Both the position numbers and the translations under genes were made by a program. Positions 1 to 8,639 of a stretch of DNA of 64,000 nt are shown here, piece by piece. Source of the DNA: JACKEQ01 sp041389565. GTDB lineage: Bacteria; Myxococcota_A; UBA796; GCA-2862545. The DNA is taken from positions 158,069 to 222,068 of the forward strand of contig JAWKRP010000015.1 of the NCBI GenBank assembly GCA_041389565.1. The letters run 5' to 3'. The first letter of the stretch is position 1; each line of letters starts with the position of its first letter. The notes below the pieces were generated by a model. It did not search any database, was not told where the DNA came from, and saw only the letters and a list, made by a program, of their open reading frames with translations.

Positions 1-608
1 TCCAGCTTCTCCATGGCCCGCCGGGACGCGTCGCCCGGGACGCCTGCGCGCATCGTGTAGAGCTGGCCGTACAGGTCGGCCTCGAACTCCAGCTGACGGC
101 CGTAGCGCGCCATCATCTGCTCGAGCTCGGCGGCGGCGGCGAGCGCCTGCTCACGGTCGGACGCGGACGTCGCAGCTTCGGCCACCGACAGGGCCTTCGT
201 CGCCACAAGCAGGTTCTCGGTGGTGGCGTAGTGGCGCAGGAGGACGTGGCTGATCTCGTGCGCCAGGACGAACGTGAGCTCGTCGTCGTCGAACAGCTCG
301 ACCGCCCCGCGGTTCACGACCAGGAACCCCCCCGGGTACGCCGAGGCGTTCACCTCGGCGGAGTCGGCCACGATGACGTTCACCACGAGGTCGGGACGGT
401 CGCTCGCGGCCAGCACGCGCCGCGCGATGCCCTCCACCCGGCGGACCACCACGGGGTCGTCGATCTTGCCGTACAGCCAGCCCGACAGCTCGACGTAGCT
501 CGCGCCGATCTTGTAGTCGTCGGAGGCGGTGAGCGCGTGGGTCGACACGAGGTCGGCGAACGCGTTCTGGGCGTTGGCCGAGAACCCGAGGGCGAGCAGC
601 GGGATCAA
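1..608 (-). CDS. M48-family zinc metalloprotease, partial (C-terminus beyond window edge)
   Basis: About 202 N-terminal residues are visible. A short hydrophobic leader (IPLLALGFSANA) suggests export. A HEISH sequence near 246-260 matches the HExxH zinc motif of M48 peptidases. It follows a stretch, VVNRGAVELFDDDELTFVLA, that resembles the region before HExxH in M48/BepA-like proteases. A later Glu in FEADLYG fits the third zinc ligand (ExxxD). The role is probably envelope protein quality control, by analogy with BepA/LoiP. The start is uncertain: a TTG at 608 has GGAGG five bases upstream, while a GTG at 614 would abut that site. The gene lies 30 bp downstream of the Cys-rich lipoprotein gene and is probably cotranscribed. 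The rest of the gene is outside the window. Confidence 0.85.
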   Translation of the reverse strand, partial: MIPLLALGFSANAQNAFADLVSTHALTASDDYKIGASYVELSGWLYGKIDDPVVVRRVEGIARRVLAASDRPDLVVNVIVADSAEVNASAYPGGFLVVNRGAVELFDDDELTFVLAHEISHVLLRHYATTENLLVATKALSVAEAATSASDREQALAAAAELEQMMARYGRQLEFEADLYGQLYTMRAGVPGDASRRAMEKL

Positions 609-638
609 GAGCACCTCCCCCACCCGCTTAACGGGCCC

Positions 639-1016
639 TCACTCCGCGAGCGCGCACTTGAACTCGACGCACTTCGCGGCGGGCTTCGCGCACTCCTCGG
701 TGGGACACTCCACGCTGGAGCACTGGTCGGCCGGGCGCTTGTGGGCCGATGCGACCGCATCCGCGCTGCCCTTGTTCGACGCCACGACGGTCTTCCCGCA
801 GCAGCAGTCGAGATCCACCGCGGTGCAGTCGGCGTCTCCGAAGCACGTCATCTGGTTCGTCTCGAGCGTCACCTCGAGCGCGGCGAGCTCGCCTGCGGGC
901 TCGGGAGCGGGCTCGGGCGCCTCCATCGGCTCGGGCTCCCCGGACGGCGCGGGCGCGGGCGTCGCTGGGTCTCCACCACAGGCGACCAGGGCGAGAGCGA
1001 GGTGGAACGGGGACAT
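639..1016 (-). CDS. Small Cys-rich lipoprotein
   Basis: A 125-residue protein. It starts at the internal ATG (1016) because that gives a compact signal peptide ending in a lipobox (LALVAC, Cys13). A Pro/Glu/Ala-rich linker (about 15-45) follows. The C-terminal domain (about 55-125) has ten cysteines, including a CCC triplet, in a DADCTAVDLDCCCG context. The cysteines imply a disulphide-stabilised periplasmic or surface domain. I do not recognise a named family and assign no function. It sits just upstream of the M48 protease gene in the same direction and may be its operon partner. Confidence 0.8.
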   Translation of the reverse strand: MSPFHLALALVACGGDPATPAPAPSGEPEPMEAPEPAPEPAGELAALEVTLETNQMTCFGDADCTAVDLDCCCGKTVVASNKGSADAVASAHKRPADQCSSVECPTEECAKPAAKCVEFKCALAE

Positions 1017-1104
1017 CGGGCCTCCTTCGAGCGGTCCGGGGCGTCCCGTCATACCTCAGCGGGAGGGAGTCGTGCCATGATTCCCGCCACCGCCGGAGGA
1101 ACCC

Positions 1105-1602
1105 TTGGACGCCCGCATCACCTGGACCGTCGCCGCCGTGAGCCTCGTGGGGCTCCTGCTCGTCGCCCGCTTCTACGTCGGTACGATGATCGAGGAGGAG
1201 ACCCAGGCCGTGGTCGTGAGCCGCGAGCCCACGCGCATCCGCACGCCGAAGCCCCGGCCCGAGCGCACCGAGGACGCCCTCGATCCGATGAAGGACCTCA
1301 TCGGCCGGGTCTACAGCCTCGGCGAGGTCGACCCCGGCGACGGCGCCGACGAGGCCCGCGCGGAGGCCCACCAGGCCCTCACTGCGCTCGAGGCGTGGCG
1401 GCCGGCCAACCCCGAAGACGCCGAGCGCGCCACGAAGCTCATGCAGCAGCTCTACAACGGGCTCGATCAGCTGAAGGTCGCTGACGCGTCCATCCGGGCG
1501 CACGTCCTGCAGGCCTGGGTCGCGACCGGTACGGGCACGCCAGACGCCATCGCGAAGCTCGAGTCGCAGAAGGCCGCAAGCCCCGGCGACTTCAACTGGT
1601 AG
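1105..1602 (+). CDS. Membrane-anchored protein of unknown function
   Basis: 165 residues. The start is a TTG at 1105, chosen because GGAGGA lies at 1095-1100, four bases upstream. One hydrophobic segment (about residues 6-25, WTVAAVSLVGLLLVARFYVG) anchors the N-terminus. A charged Pro/Arg-rich linker and a helical, Ala/Glu-rich C-terminal part follow. No enzymatic motif is seen. The gene is transcribed divergently from the Cys-rich lipoprotein gene, with an 88-bp intergenic region holding both promoters. Confidence 0.75.
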   Translation: MDARITWTVAAVSLVGLLLVARFYVGTMIEEETQAVVVSREPTRIRTPKPRPERTEDALDPMKDLIGRVYSLGEVDPGDGADEARAEAHQALTALEAWRPANPEDAERATKLMQQLYNGLDQLKVADASIRAHVLQAWVATGTGTPDAIAKLESQKAASPGDFNW

Positions 1603-1624
1603 GGCGCGAGCCCACCGGCGGAAT

Positions 1625-2242
1625 TCAATCGTTCCGCGAACGGTGCCGCGGAATTCGCCCCGTCACCACGAACAGCCGCCCGCCGAATACCCAGGGAGAG
1701 CCGTCGATCCAGTGATGCGCGCTGTCGACCGTGCGCGCCTCCACCGCCTCGCGGATCGGGCGGTACAGGTCGGCGCGGGCCAGCAGGCTCACCATCGTCG
1801 TCTGCGGGTTCCACCGCTCGCACAGCACGTCGAACACCCCGAACACCGCGCCTTCGGGCAGCGCGGCGCACACCCGGTCGAGCACGGCCTCCCAGTCGGG
1901 GAACGTCGAGAAGCCGAGCGCACAGAACATCGCGTCGGCGCCGGACAGGTCGGCTTCCGCGACATCCGCGTGGCGGACCTCCACGTTCTCCCAGCCCTCG
2001 CGACCGATGCGCTCGCGGGCCACGTCCAGCATGCCCTCCGAGAGGTCGATGCCCACGATGCGCCCCTCCGCACCGACCTTCGCGCGCAGGAGCGGGAAGT
2101 TCTGCCCGGTTCCACACGCCAGATCGAACACCGTCGCGCCACGCGCCAGGCCCAGCCGCTCGATCGCCTCGGTCCGCGAGTCCCGGTACAGGTCTTCGAG
2201 CGACGCGTCGTAGAACCGCGAGAACGTGTCGTACCAGCTCAC
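1625..2242 (-). CDS. Class I SAM-dependent methyltransferase
   Basis: 205 residues starting at GTG 2242, which overlaps the murJ stop codon (GTGA, four bases). Motif I is clear at about residues 38-47 (VFDLACGTGQ). The acidic motif II (GIDLSEGML) is near 64-72, and a motif with HADVAEADLSGADAMFCAL follows. The layout matches Methyltransf_25/UbiE-type enzymes, so the protein should transfer a methyl group from SAM to a small molecule or lipid; the substrate cannot be read from sequence. Translational coupling to murJ suggests an envelope-related role, but this is inference. It is the last gene of the minus-strand operon. Confidence 0.88.
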   Translation of the reverse strand: MSWYDTFSRFYDASLEDLYRDSRTEAIERLGLARGATVFDLACGTGQNFPLLRAKVGAEGRIVGIDLSEGMLDVARERIGREGWENVEVRHADVAEADLSGADAMFCALGFSTFPDWEAVLDRVCAALPEGAVFGVFDVLCERWNPQTTMVSLLARADLYRPIREAVEARTVDSAHHWIDGSPWVFGGRLFVVTGRIPRHRSRND

Positions 2243-3798
2243 TTCCGGAACCTCGACGTGACGCGGCGGGTGATCGCGTTCAGCTCCTCCACTCCGAGCA
2301 TCCACGCGCTCAGAGCGTACAGCAGGGCCCCTCCGCCGGCTCCCACCACGAACCAGAACGCGTTCGGACCGGAGAGACCGTCCATCCACTGCCCGTGCAG
2401 CGCGGCCCAGTACGCGAACAGCGCCATCGGCACCGTGGCCACGGACATCTTGAGCAGCGGCGACACCAGCACGCCCACGGGCATGCGGTCTCCGAGCCGT
2501 CGCCTGAGCAGGGCCACGTACATGACGAGCTGCGCGACGGTCGCCACCGACAGCGCGAGCGCCAGCCCGAGGATGTCCATCCCCATCAACGCGTAGCCGA
2601 CCGCCCCCGTGATGCCGACGCCGATGGCGCCCACCCACAGCAGGCTGTTCCGCTCCTCGAGCGCGAAGAACACCTTCTTCACGATGTTCACGCCGGCCAC
2701 GGACAGCATGAACGGCGTCATCAGCTGGAGGCACGAGGCGGTCCAGATCACGTCCTCCGGGGTGAACCTCCCGCGCAGGAACACGAGCGACGTGAGCGGA
2801 ACGGCGTACACGAACAGCCCGACCGCCGACGGGATCAGGATGAACGCCGCGAGGCGGAGCGCGCTCGTGAGGTCGTACTTGAAGCGCTCCCAGTCCGCTG
2901 CGGCCACCGCCGTGGAGATGCCCGGCAGGAGCGCGCTGCCGACCGCCACCGCGATGACGCCCTGCGCGAGGTCGACGAGCCGCGTGGCGTACGTGTACCG
3001 CGACACCGCGCCGTCCATCATGAAGCTCGCCATCTGGCGCAGCACGAGCAGGTTCACCTGCGCGAACAGCCCGATCACGACGACCTTCCCGAGCTCTCGG
3101 GTCACGGCCTGGAACCGGTCGCCTCCGAACCCGAGGTCGGGGCGCGGCAGGCCCCACAGTCGGTGCAGGATGGGCAGGTGCACGAGCACGTGCGCGATGC
3201 CACCCACCCACACGCCCGCGACCAGCGCCCAGGCGGGCTCCTGGAACGACGACGCGAACAGCACCGCCACGCCCGCGATGCCCGCGCTCACGAGGCCTGG
3301 CGCCACCTTCGGCACGAAGAAGTGCCCGCGGTGGTTCAGCAGGCCCTCGAAGAAGCTCACGATGCTGACCATCCCGAGGAACGGCATCAGCCAGCGCGTC
3401 ATGCCCACGGTCAGCGCGTACTTCTCGGGGTCTTCCGTGAAGCCGTACGCGAACGCGTAGACCAGGGCCTCCGGGAACACCATGCCCAGCGCGATGATCC
3501 CGGCGTTCACGAGCAACAGGGCCGTGAACACGCGGTTCGCGAGGGTCTGCGCGCGGGGCGTGCCCTCCTCGACCTCTGCGCGGGCCACACCCGGGATGAG
3601 CGCGCCCGTGAGCCCTTCGTCGGCGACGAACCTCCGGAAGGCGTTCGGCACGGTCCACGCCATCCAGAACGCGTCGGCGGTGGCCCCCGCTCCCAGGTAG
3701 TTCCCGATGACGACATCGCGAACGAGCCCGAGCACACGGGACAATCCGGTGCCGACCATGCTGACCAGGAAGGCCTTGATGAAGGACTGGCGCGCCAT
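2239..3798 (-). CDS. murJ: Lipid II flippase MurJ (MviN family)
   Basis: 519 residues, the usual MurJ length, with about 14 hydrophobic segments. The N-terminus carries the family signature around SRVLGLVRDVVIGNYLG and the stretch ADAFWMAWTVPNAFRRFVADEG. MurJ moves lipid-linked peptidoglycan precursor across the inner membrane. The gene begins 13 bp downstream of the sensor kinase stop and ends overlapping the methyltransferase start, so it belongs to a two-component operon. That coupling is unusual for murJ and hints that the kinase responds to cell-wall or envelope status. Family assignment is firm; regulation is inference. Confidence 0.95.
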   Translation of the reverse strand: MARQSFIKAFLVSMVGTGLSRVLGLVRDVVIGNYLGAGATADAFWMAWTVPNAFRRFVADEGLTGALIPGVARAEVEEGTPRAQTLANRVFTALLLVNAGIIALGMVFPEALVYAFAYGFTEDPEKYALTVGMTRWLMPFLGMVSIVSFFEGLLNHRGHFFVPKVAPGLVSAGIAGVAVLFASSFQEPAWALVAGVWVGGIAHVLVHLPILHRLWGLPRPDLGFGGDRFQAVTRELGKVVVIGLFAQVNLLVLRQMASFMMDGAVSRYTYATRLVDLAQGVIAVAVGSALLPGISTAVAAADWERFKYDLTSALRLAAFILIPSAVGLFVYAVPLTSLVFLRGRFTPEDVIWTASCLQLMTPFMLSVAGVNIVKKVFFALEERNSLLWVGAIGVGITGAVGYALMGMDILGLALALSVATVAQLVMYVALLRRRLGDRMPVGVLVSPLLKMSVATVPMALFAYWAALHGQWMDGLSGPNAFWFVVGAGGGALLYALSAWMLGVEELNAITRRVTSRFRK

Positions 3799-3811
3799 GG
3801 CTGGGACTACC

Positions 3812-5239
3812 TCAAACGGCGGGGAGCGTCACGGTGAACACCGTCTCGCCGGGCTGGCTGCGCACGTCGACCTCTCCGCCGTGCGTGAACACGATGGCCC
3901 GCACGAGCGCCAGACCGAGCCCGCTGGAGCCGCCGGTGCGGTTCGTGGTGAAGAACCGGTCGAACACATGAGGCAGGTTCGCGGCCGAGATCCCGGGCCC
4001 GTCGTCGATCACGGAGAACCCGGTCCGCCCGCCGTCCACGAAGCCCACGACCCGCGCGGAACCCCCGTGCACACGGGCATTCTCGAGGAAGTTCACGAGG
4101 ACCGTGTCGAGCTGGGCGGGGTCGCCGAGCACCCGGCCCGCGGAGCCCTCGACGGGTGCGCCGAACCGGTCGGCGACGTCCGCGATCAGGTCGCCGAGGT
4201 CGAACGACTCGCTGTGCCCGCCCTCTTCGGCGCGCGCCAGGCTCAACAGGCCCGTCACCATGCGCTCCAGGCGGTTCACCGACTCCGTGGCGTTCGTCAG
4301 GAAGCGCTGGCGCTGCTCGGCATCCATGGTGGGGTCGTCGCCGAGGAGCTCGAGCGTGCCCTTGAGCGTGGACAGCGGCGTCTTGAACTCGTGCGACACG
4401 TTGCTCGCGAACTCGCCAATGTACGCGAGCCGGTCGCGCAGGCGCACGGCCATCGCCTCGACGTTGTGCGCGGCTTCGCCGACCTCGCGGAGGTGGGAGT
4501 CCTTCGGGCGCGCGAGGTGCTCGAGCCCGTCGAAGTGGCCCTCCGCGATGCGGCGTGAGCCCACGGCCACCGACCGGAGGCTGCGGGACAGGATGTCGGC
4601 CGAGAACCACGCGAACATCGCCGTGATCACGAGCGCGAACAGGGCGCCCACCAGCAGTCCCGACGGCGCCATGTGGTAGAGCGCCTGCATCTCCTCGCGA
4701 GGCGTGCGGCTCACGATCACCGCGCCCAGCACGGCTCCGTCGAGCTCCACGGGCACCGCGACGAACACCCGCACGTCCGCCCGCCGCGAGTCCCCGCCGA
4801 GCGGCAGGTTGCGCACGGCCTCCCGCGGCCGGATCTTCACGCCCTCCCGTCCGCGCAGGGCCTGCATCACCTCGGCGTCGTGGGAGAGGTCGTCTCCGAG
4901 GCTCTGCCCGGACCCCGAGGTCGCGACGACCACACCGGTCACGTCGACGATGCGGAACCCCGACAGCGTGTCGGACTTCGCCCCGCGCAGGTGGGCCGAC
5001 AGCTCCCTCGTCAGGTCGCCGAGCCCCGCGGCCGCGTGGTCCACCCGGGCCGCCTGCACCTCGCGCGCCGCGAGCCGGGACACCAGGCCCGCCTGGTGCT
5101 CGAGGTCCCACCGGGTCTGGTTCACGAGGTCCCGCCCGAGCGCGCCGGTCGCGAGTAGGGCCGCCACGGGCAGCACCAGCACGACCAGGTACGACACCGC
5201 CAGCCAGATCCGCAGCGGCAGGACGGGGAGGAATCGCAT
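3812..5239 (-). CDS. Two-component sensor histidine kinase
   Basis: 475 residues. The ATG at 5239 shares a base with the response regulator stop (TGATG). Order of parts: TM1 (about 11-33), a periplasmic sensor region (34-180), TM2 (about 192-212), HAMP (about 213-265), HisKA with NVSHEFKTPLS (phospho-acceptor His283), then HATPase_c with N-box NFLENARVHGG, G1 DDGPGI and G2 SSGLGLALVRAI. All catalytic boxes are intact. It should autophosphorylate and pass phosphate to the regulator encoded just upstream. The signal is unknown. The murJ gene starts 13 bp after its stop. Confidence 0.95.
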   Translation of the reverse strand: MRFLPVLPLRIWLAVSYLVVLVLPVAALLATGALGRDLVNQTRWDLEHQAGLVSRLAAREVQAARVDHAAAGLGDLTRELSAHLRGAKSDTLSGFRIVDVTGVVVATSGSGQSLGDDLSHDAEVMQALRGREGVKIRPREAVRNLPLGGDSRRADVRVFVAVPVELDGAVLGAVIVSRTPREEMQALYHMAPSGLLVGALFALVITAMFAWFSADILSRSLRSVAVGSRRIAEGHFDGLEHLARPKDSHLREVGEAAHNVEAMAVRLRDRLAYIGEFASNVSHEFKTPLSTLKGTLELLGDDPTMDAEQRQRFLTNATESVNRLERMVTGLLSLARAEEGGHSESFDLGDLIADVADRFGAPVEGSAGRVLGDPAQLDTVLVNFLENARVHGGSARVVGFVDGGRTGFSVIDDGPGISAANLPHVFDRFFTTNRTGGSSGLGLALVRAIVFTHGGEVDVRSQPGETVFTVTLPAV

Positions 5240-5919
5240 CAGGGCGCTTCGGTCATCCGGAACCCGACGCCGTGCACGGTCTCGATCAGCCCGTCTGCGC
5301 CGGCATCCCGGAGCTTGGCGCGCAGGTTGCGGATGTGACTGTCGACGGTGCGGTCGGACACGTGGTGAGGCCCATCGTACGCGAGCCCCACCAGCGCGTT
5401 GCGCGCGAACGCCCGCCCGGGGTGCTTCACGAAGGCCTGGAGCATCCGGAACTCGGTCACCGTGAGCTCGAGCTCCGTGTCGCCCACGAACGCGCGGTGC
5501 CCGGCGGTGTCGACCCGAACGGGCCCGTGCTGGAGGTCGTTCCCGGCCGGGGTCACCGGACCGGCCCGCCGCAGCACGGCTCGCACGCGGCTCACCAGCT
5601 CGCGCGTCGAGAACGGCTTCGTCAGGTAGTCGTCGCCGCCGAGGTCGAGCCCCATGACGCGGTCGACCTCCTCCCCGCGCGACGAGAGGAACAGGATCGG
5701 CACCGCGGAGGTCTTCCGGATGCGCCGGCACACCTCCAGACCGTCGAGCTCGGGCATCAGCACGTCGAGCACCATCATGTCGGGCGGCGCGGCGGCGAAG
5801 GCATCGAGCGCCTTCTGGCCGTCGCTGGCCTCGCGCACCGTGTGCCCCTCGCGCGCGAGCGCGTACCGGACGACCTCGCGGAGGTGCGGGTCGTCGTCCA
5901 CCAGCAGGATGTCAGCCAT
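5239..5919 (-). CDS. OmpR/PhoB-family response regulator
   Basis: 226 residues from the ATG at 5919 (MADILLVDDD). An upstream in-frame start would add 11 residues with no family similarity. The receiver domain has the acidic cluster D8-D10, phospho-acceptor D52 (MVLDVLMPELDG) and K101 (LTKPF). The C-terminal winged helix ends with the typical TVDSHIRNLRAKL and GVGFRM signatures. It is the cognate partner of the adjacent kinase. The start lies inside the end of the upstream gene (8-bp overlap), so translation is coupled. Likely targets include its own operon with murJ, though no operator could be identified. Confidence 0.95.
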   Translation of the reverse strand: MADILLVDDDPHLREVVRYALAREGHTVREASDGQKALDAFAAAPPDMMVLDVLMPELDGLEVCRRIRKTSAVPILFLSSRGEEVDRVMGLDLGGDDYLTKPFSTRELVSRVRAVLRRAGPVTPAGNDLQHGPVRVDTAGHRAFVGDTELELTVTEFRMLQAFVKHPGRAFARNALVGLAYDGPHHVSDRTVDSHIRNLRAKLRDAGADGLIETVHGVGFRMTEAP

Positions 5920-6457
5920 GCAACCCCGTGACCTCGTCGATGGCCTCCGCACGGGCGAGCAGCTCGGAGAGGCGCTCCCGGACGGACGCAGCGTTGCCGT
6001 GCAGCGCGGCCAGCCCGATCTGCAGGCGCAACTGTACCACCTCGTCGAGCACCGCCAGCAGCTCGCCGGCGGCGGCTTCCCGCGCCTGGCGGAGGGTGCC
6101 GGTGGGCGCGGGTCCGGCGTCGGCCAGCAGCCGATCGACGAGCCCGATGCGCTCGTCGGCGCGGGACAGGGCCTCGCGGAGCCCCCCGAGGTCCGCCGAC
6201 CACGGGACCTCTTCGGCCGCGGGGTCGGTCAGCGTGCGCTCCAGGGCCGCGAACACCTCGTGGATCCGGGCTCCGTGGGGTCCCGGACGCTCGGTGGGGC
6301 CCGTCAGCAGGGGCAGGAACACGGGCCAGGCCGCGAACGCCCCCACGGTGCCGGCCCAGCCGAGCCGTCCGCCGAGGCGCCACACCACCACGCCACCGGC
6401 CACGAGGTACGACGCCCCGAGCAGCTCGAGCAGGCCGGGCTGGGCGAAGGCGATCAT
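5912..6457 (-). CDS. Membrane protein of unknown function in TCS operon
   Basis: 181 residues, starting at ATG 6457 in a four-base ATGA overlap with the preceding gene. Two N-terminal hydrophobic segments (about 8-26 and 33-52) are followed by a soluble helical region rich in Leu, Ala, Glu and Arg (about 65-181) that could form a coiled coil. No known domain is recognised. Tight overlaps on both sides place it firmly in the operon, where it may be an accessory or signal-input component. That role is inference. Confidence 0.8.
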   Translation of the reverse strand: MIAFAQPGLLELLGASYLVAGGVVVWRLGGRLGWAGTVGAFAAWPVFLPLLTGPTERPGPHGARIHEVFAALERTLTDPAAEEVPWSADLGGLREALSRADERIGLVDRLLADAGPAPTGTLRQAREAAAGELLAVLDEVVQLRLQIGLAALHGNAASVRERLSELLARAEAIDEVTGLHG

Positions 6458-7164
6458 CGGTCGCTCCCGAGCAGCCCGCGGGACTCGGCCTCCCACTCGG
6501 TGCTGTAGTCCCCCACCGCCGACCGCGAGGTGGCGCCGAGGCTCGAGAACACGTCCTCCTCGACGGGCCGCAGGAACGTGACCTCGGCCGTCGGGCGCGC
6601 GACGAACGGACGCAGCAGCCAGCCCGTCTGCGCGGCGCACAGCCCGAGCACCAGCACGCTGCCCGCCATCGCGAGCCCGCGTCGCTTCCCGCCCGCGGGC
6701 ATGGACCGCGCGACCACTCCCAGCCCGGGGAGGCCGACCAACACGAGGGATCCGGCGAGCGCCAGCACGGACACGTGGTAGCCCGGGCTCACGGAGTAGA
6801 ACAGCCACAGCACCGGTCCGGCGGCCGCCGCGAGGATGGCGGTGCGCGCCATCGCGACGAGCCCGGCGAGCGCCACGCGCGACCACGGCACCTCCACCTC
6901 GCACGCCATCCACAGCGCGCGGGCGGCCGGGAGGGCCAGCAGGACGGGGATCCACAGCAGCAGCGGCATCTTCACGGCCGCGTACACGAGCTGGATGCCG
7001 CCCCGGCTCGAGCCCACGACCATCCCGAAGATGCCGCACCCGACGACCGCGATGCCGAGCAGCAGGGGGGCGATCCGCGACAGCTCCGCGCGGTCTTCGT
7101 GGCGCTCGACGAGCGCGAGGGGGTCCTTCAGGACCTGGCTGACGAGGGAGAACAGATCGGTCAT
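6454..7164 (-). CDS. Yip1-like polytopic membrane protein
   Basis: 236 residues with about five hydrophobic segments (near 30-50, 60-80, 95-115, 120-145, 155-175) and a hydrophilic C-terminal tail ending GLLGSDR. The arrangement resembles bacterial Yip1/YIF1-like membrane proteins, but I see no decisive motif. It is the second gene of the minus-strand operon, three bases after the previous stop and overlapping the next start by four bases. Function unknown; probably an envelope or signal-input component. Confidence 0.78.
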   Translation of the reverse strand: MTDLFSLVSQVLKDPLALVERHEDRAELSRIAPLLLGIAVVGCGIFGMVVGSSRGGIQLVYAAVKMPLLLWIPVLLALPAARALWMACEVEVPWSRVALAGLVAMARTAILAAAAGPVLWLFYSVSPGYHVSVLALAGSLVLVGLPGLGVVARSMPAGGKRRGLAMAGSVLVLGLCAAQTGWLLRPFVARPTAEVTFLRPVEEDVFSSLGATSRSAVGDYSTEWEAESRGLLGSDR

Positions 7165-7167
7165 GGC

Positions 7168-7755
7168 TCACATCCCTGCGAGGTGGAAGCCGAGCCGGAG
7201 CCCGACGAGTGCGGTGAGGACCATCCAGCTCGCGACGAGCACCTGCATGCGGGCGTCGCGGAAGGTGCGCTCGCGTCCGGGCTCGCCGACGGCCAGCTCC
7301 GCGGCACGGAGCCCGTTGAACGCGTCGGACAGCGCCATCGCGGCGATGCCGAGCAGGGCGAGCACGAGCAGCCCGCTCGCGAGCCCCGACGTGGCGGCGA
7401 AGAACAGGAGCGCGGGGCAGAGCCCGAGGGCTACGGTGCCGGCGCGGCAGAAGACGTTCGCGAGCACGCCGGCGAGCGCGGGCACGGGGGCTTCGAGCCC
7501 GAGGTACTGGTGACCGACGAGCAGGGCGGGCCCGGTCAGCACGAGCGCGCCGAGGTCGACGACGAGCGCCGAGGGCAGCACGCGGGCCGCACCCGCTGCG
7601 TCTCCAGAGCCGAGGGCGGCGCACAGGCCCAGCAGGGCGAACCCGATGACCGCTCGCCCCACGGTGGGGGCGTCGGGCAGGTCGGTTCGCGGGGTGGGTG
7701 CGCGGGCGGGCGGGTCGACGGCCGCGAGGTCCGCGACGGTGGCGGCGGATTCCAT
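7168..7755 (-). CDS. Polytopic membrane protein, first gene of TCS/murJ operon
   Basis: 195 residues. A Pro/Arg-rich hydrophilic N-terminus (about 1-30) is followed by about five hydrophobic segments (35-50, 62-82, 90-120, 122-142, 168-190). No known family recognised. The ATG at 7755 is preceded by an AGGAGGA-type ribosome site on the minus strand. It heads a seven-gene run in which all junctions overlap or are no more than 13 bp apart, so its promoter region (7756-7895) should drive the regulator, kinase, murJ and methyltransferase genes as well. Confidence 0.8.
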   Translation of the reverse strand: MESAATVADLAAVDPPARAPTPRTDLPDAPTVGRAVIGFALLGLCAALGSGDAAGAARVLPSALVVDLGALVLTGPALLVGHQYLGLEAPVPALAGVLANVFCRAGTVALGLCPALLFFAATSGLASGLLVLALLGIAAMALSDAFNGLRAAELAVGEPGRERTFRDARMQVLVASWMVLTALVGLRLGFHLAGM

Positions 7756-7895
7756 GGGTCCTCCTGGGATGCAGAGAACCTACGGGGTGGGCTGCGGGGC
7801 TCCGGCACAGGAGGTGTGCAGATGTCGCGCAGTCGGGCGGGTGAGAGTCAGCCGCAGACTCCGCCGCCCCTTCGACGCCGGGGACCTCGATACCG

Positions 7896-8504
7896 TCAGA
7901 TCCTCGCGGCGTCGATCTCGAGGCCGAGCCGGTATGTGCCGCGCTCGCGCGGGAGCTCGCAGGCCCCCTTGCCATTGGAGGCGTCGCTGCTGGACTCCAC
8001 CTGCACCACGAAGCCCCCGCCCGACGGGGTCACGCGGCACACGACGCCCGGGAGGGTCGCCGCGACCTCACCGGTGGCGTAGCGCCCTTCGGGGAGCGCG
8101 TAGACCCGCTGCTGCACGCTGCCCCTCACCTTCGTGAACACCACCCGGTCGTCGACGATCGACCCCGCCTGCAGCGAGAGATCCGTCGCCCGGCTCATCT
8201 TCACCACGCGCACGTCGAGCGTCTCTCCGCCCAGGGTGCACTGCGTCACGATCGGGAGCCGGTCGGGCCACTCCGAAGCGCTCGCGCTGAAGCTCACGCT
8301 CGCCTGCCCGTCGTCGATGCGGCACGTCACCCGCGGATCGGTGCTGGCTACGACCTGGTCGGGCTCGGAGGACTGGAACACGAGGCGACCCATCGAGAAC
8401 GGCGTGGACTCCGGGATCCCGAGGTGGGTCGGGTGGGACCTCGGAATCCGGACCTCGGTGGCGTGGCTCGCGGCGAACCCGGTGGCGGACAGGGCGAAGA
8501 GCAT
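7896..8504 (-). CDS. Secreted protein of unknown function
   Basis: 202 residues from the ATG at 8504, chosen because it gives a standard signal peptide (MLFALSATGFAASHA). The remainder is beta-rich, with four cysteines in positions suggesting disulphides (TCRID, TQCTL, VVCRV, KGACEL) and three similar stretches of about 45 residues, so it may contain repeated beta-sandwich modules. No family recognised. It is divergent from the STN-like protein gene at 8640; the 135-bp intergenic region contains an inverted repeat. Confidence 0.75.
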   Translation of the reverse strand: MLFALSATGFAASHATEVRIPRSHPTHLGIPESTPFSMGRLVFQSSEPDQVVASTDPRVTCRIDDGQASVSFSASASEWPDRLPIVTQCTLGGETLDVRVVKMSRATDLSLQAGSIVDDRVVFTKVRGSVQQRVYALPEGRYATGEVAATLPGVVCRVTPSGGGFVVQVESSSDASNGKGACELPRERGTYRLGLEIDAARI

Positions 8505-8512
8505 GAGCGATC

Positions 8513-8543
8513 CTCTGCATCGGCTCCGGAGGTGTATGCAGAG
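8513..8543. promoter_or_regulatory. Inverted repeat in divergent promoter region
   Basis: Perfect 8-bp arms CTCTGCAT (8513-8520) and ATGCAGAG (8536-8543) with a 15-bp spacer. They lie directly upstream of the minus-strand secreted-protein gene and about 100 bp upstream of the plus-strand gene. It could be an operator for a dimeric regulator. No matching regulator is identified and the arms are short, so this is a weak call. Confidence 0.3.
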
Positions 8544-8639
8544 CGCGAGGTCCACACGCGATGCCCTACAATTCGTGACCCGGCGAGTCGCTCGTGTCCC
8601 GAGAGTCCGCCCGGAGTCGACGCGAACACGGAGCTGGAC

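Noticed and set aside
7815..8082. Plus-strand ORF beginning at an ATG after an AGGAGG
   Set aside because: Most of it is antisense to the well-supported secreted-protein gene (7896-8504), and its Arg/Ser/Pro-rich sequence shows no structure.
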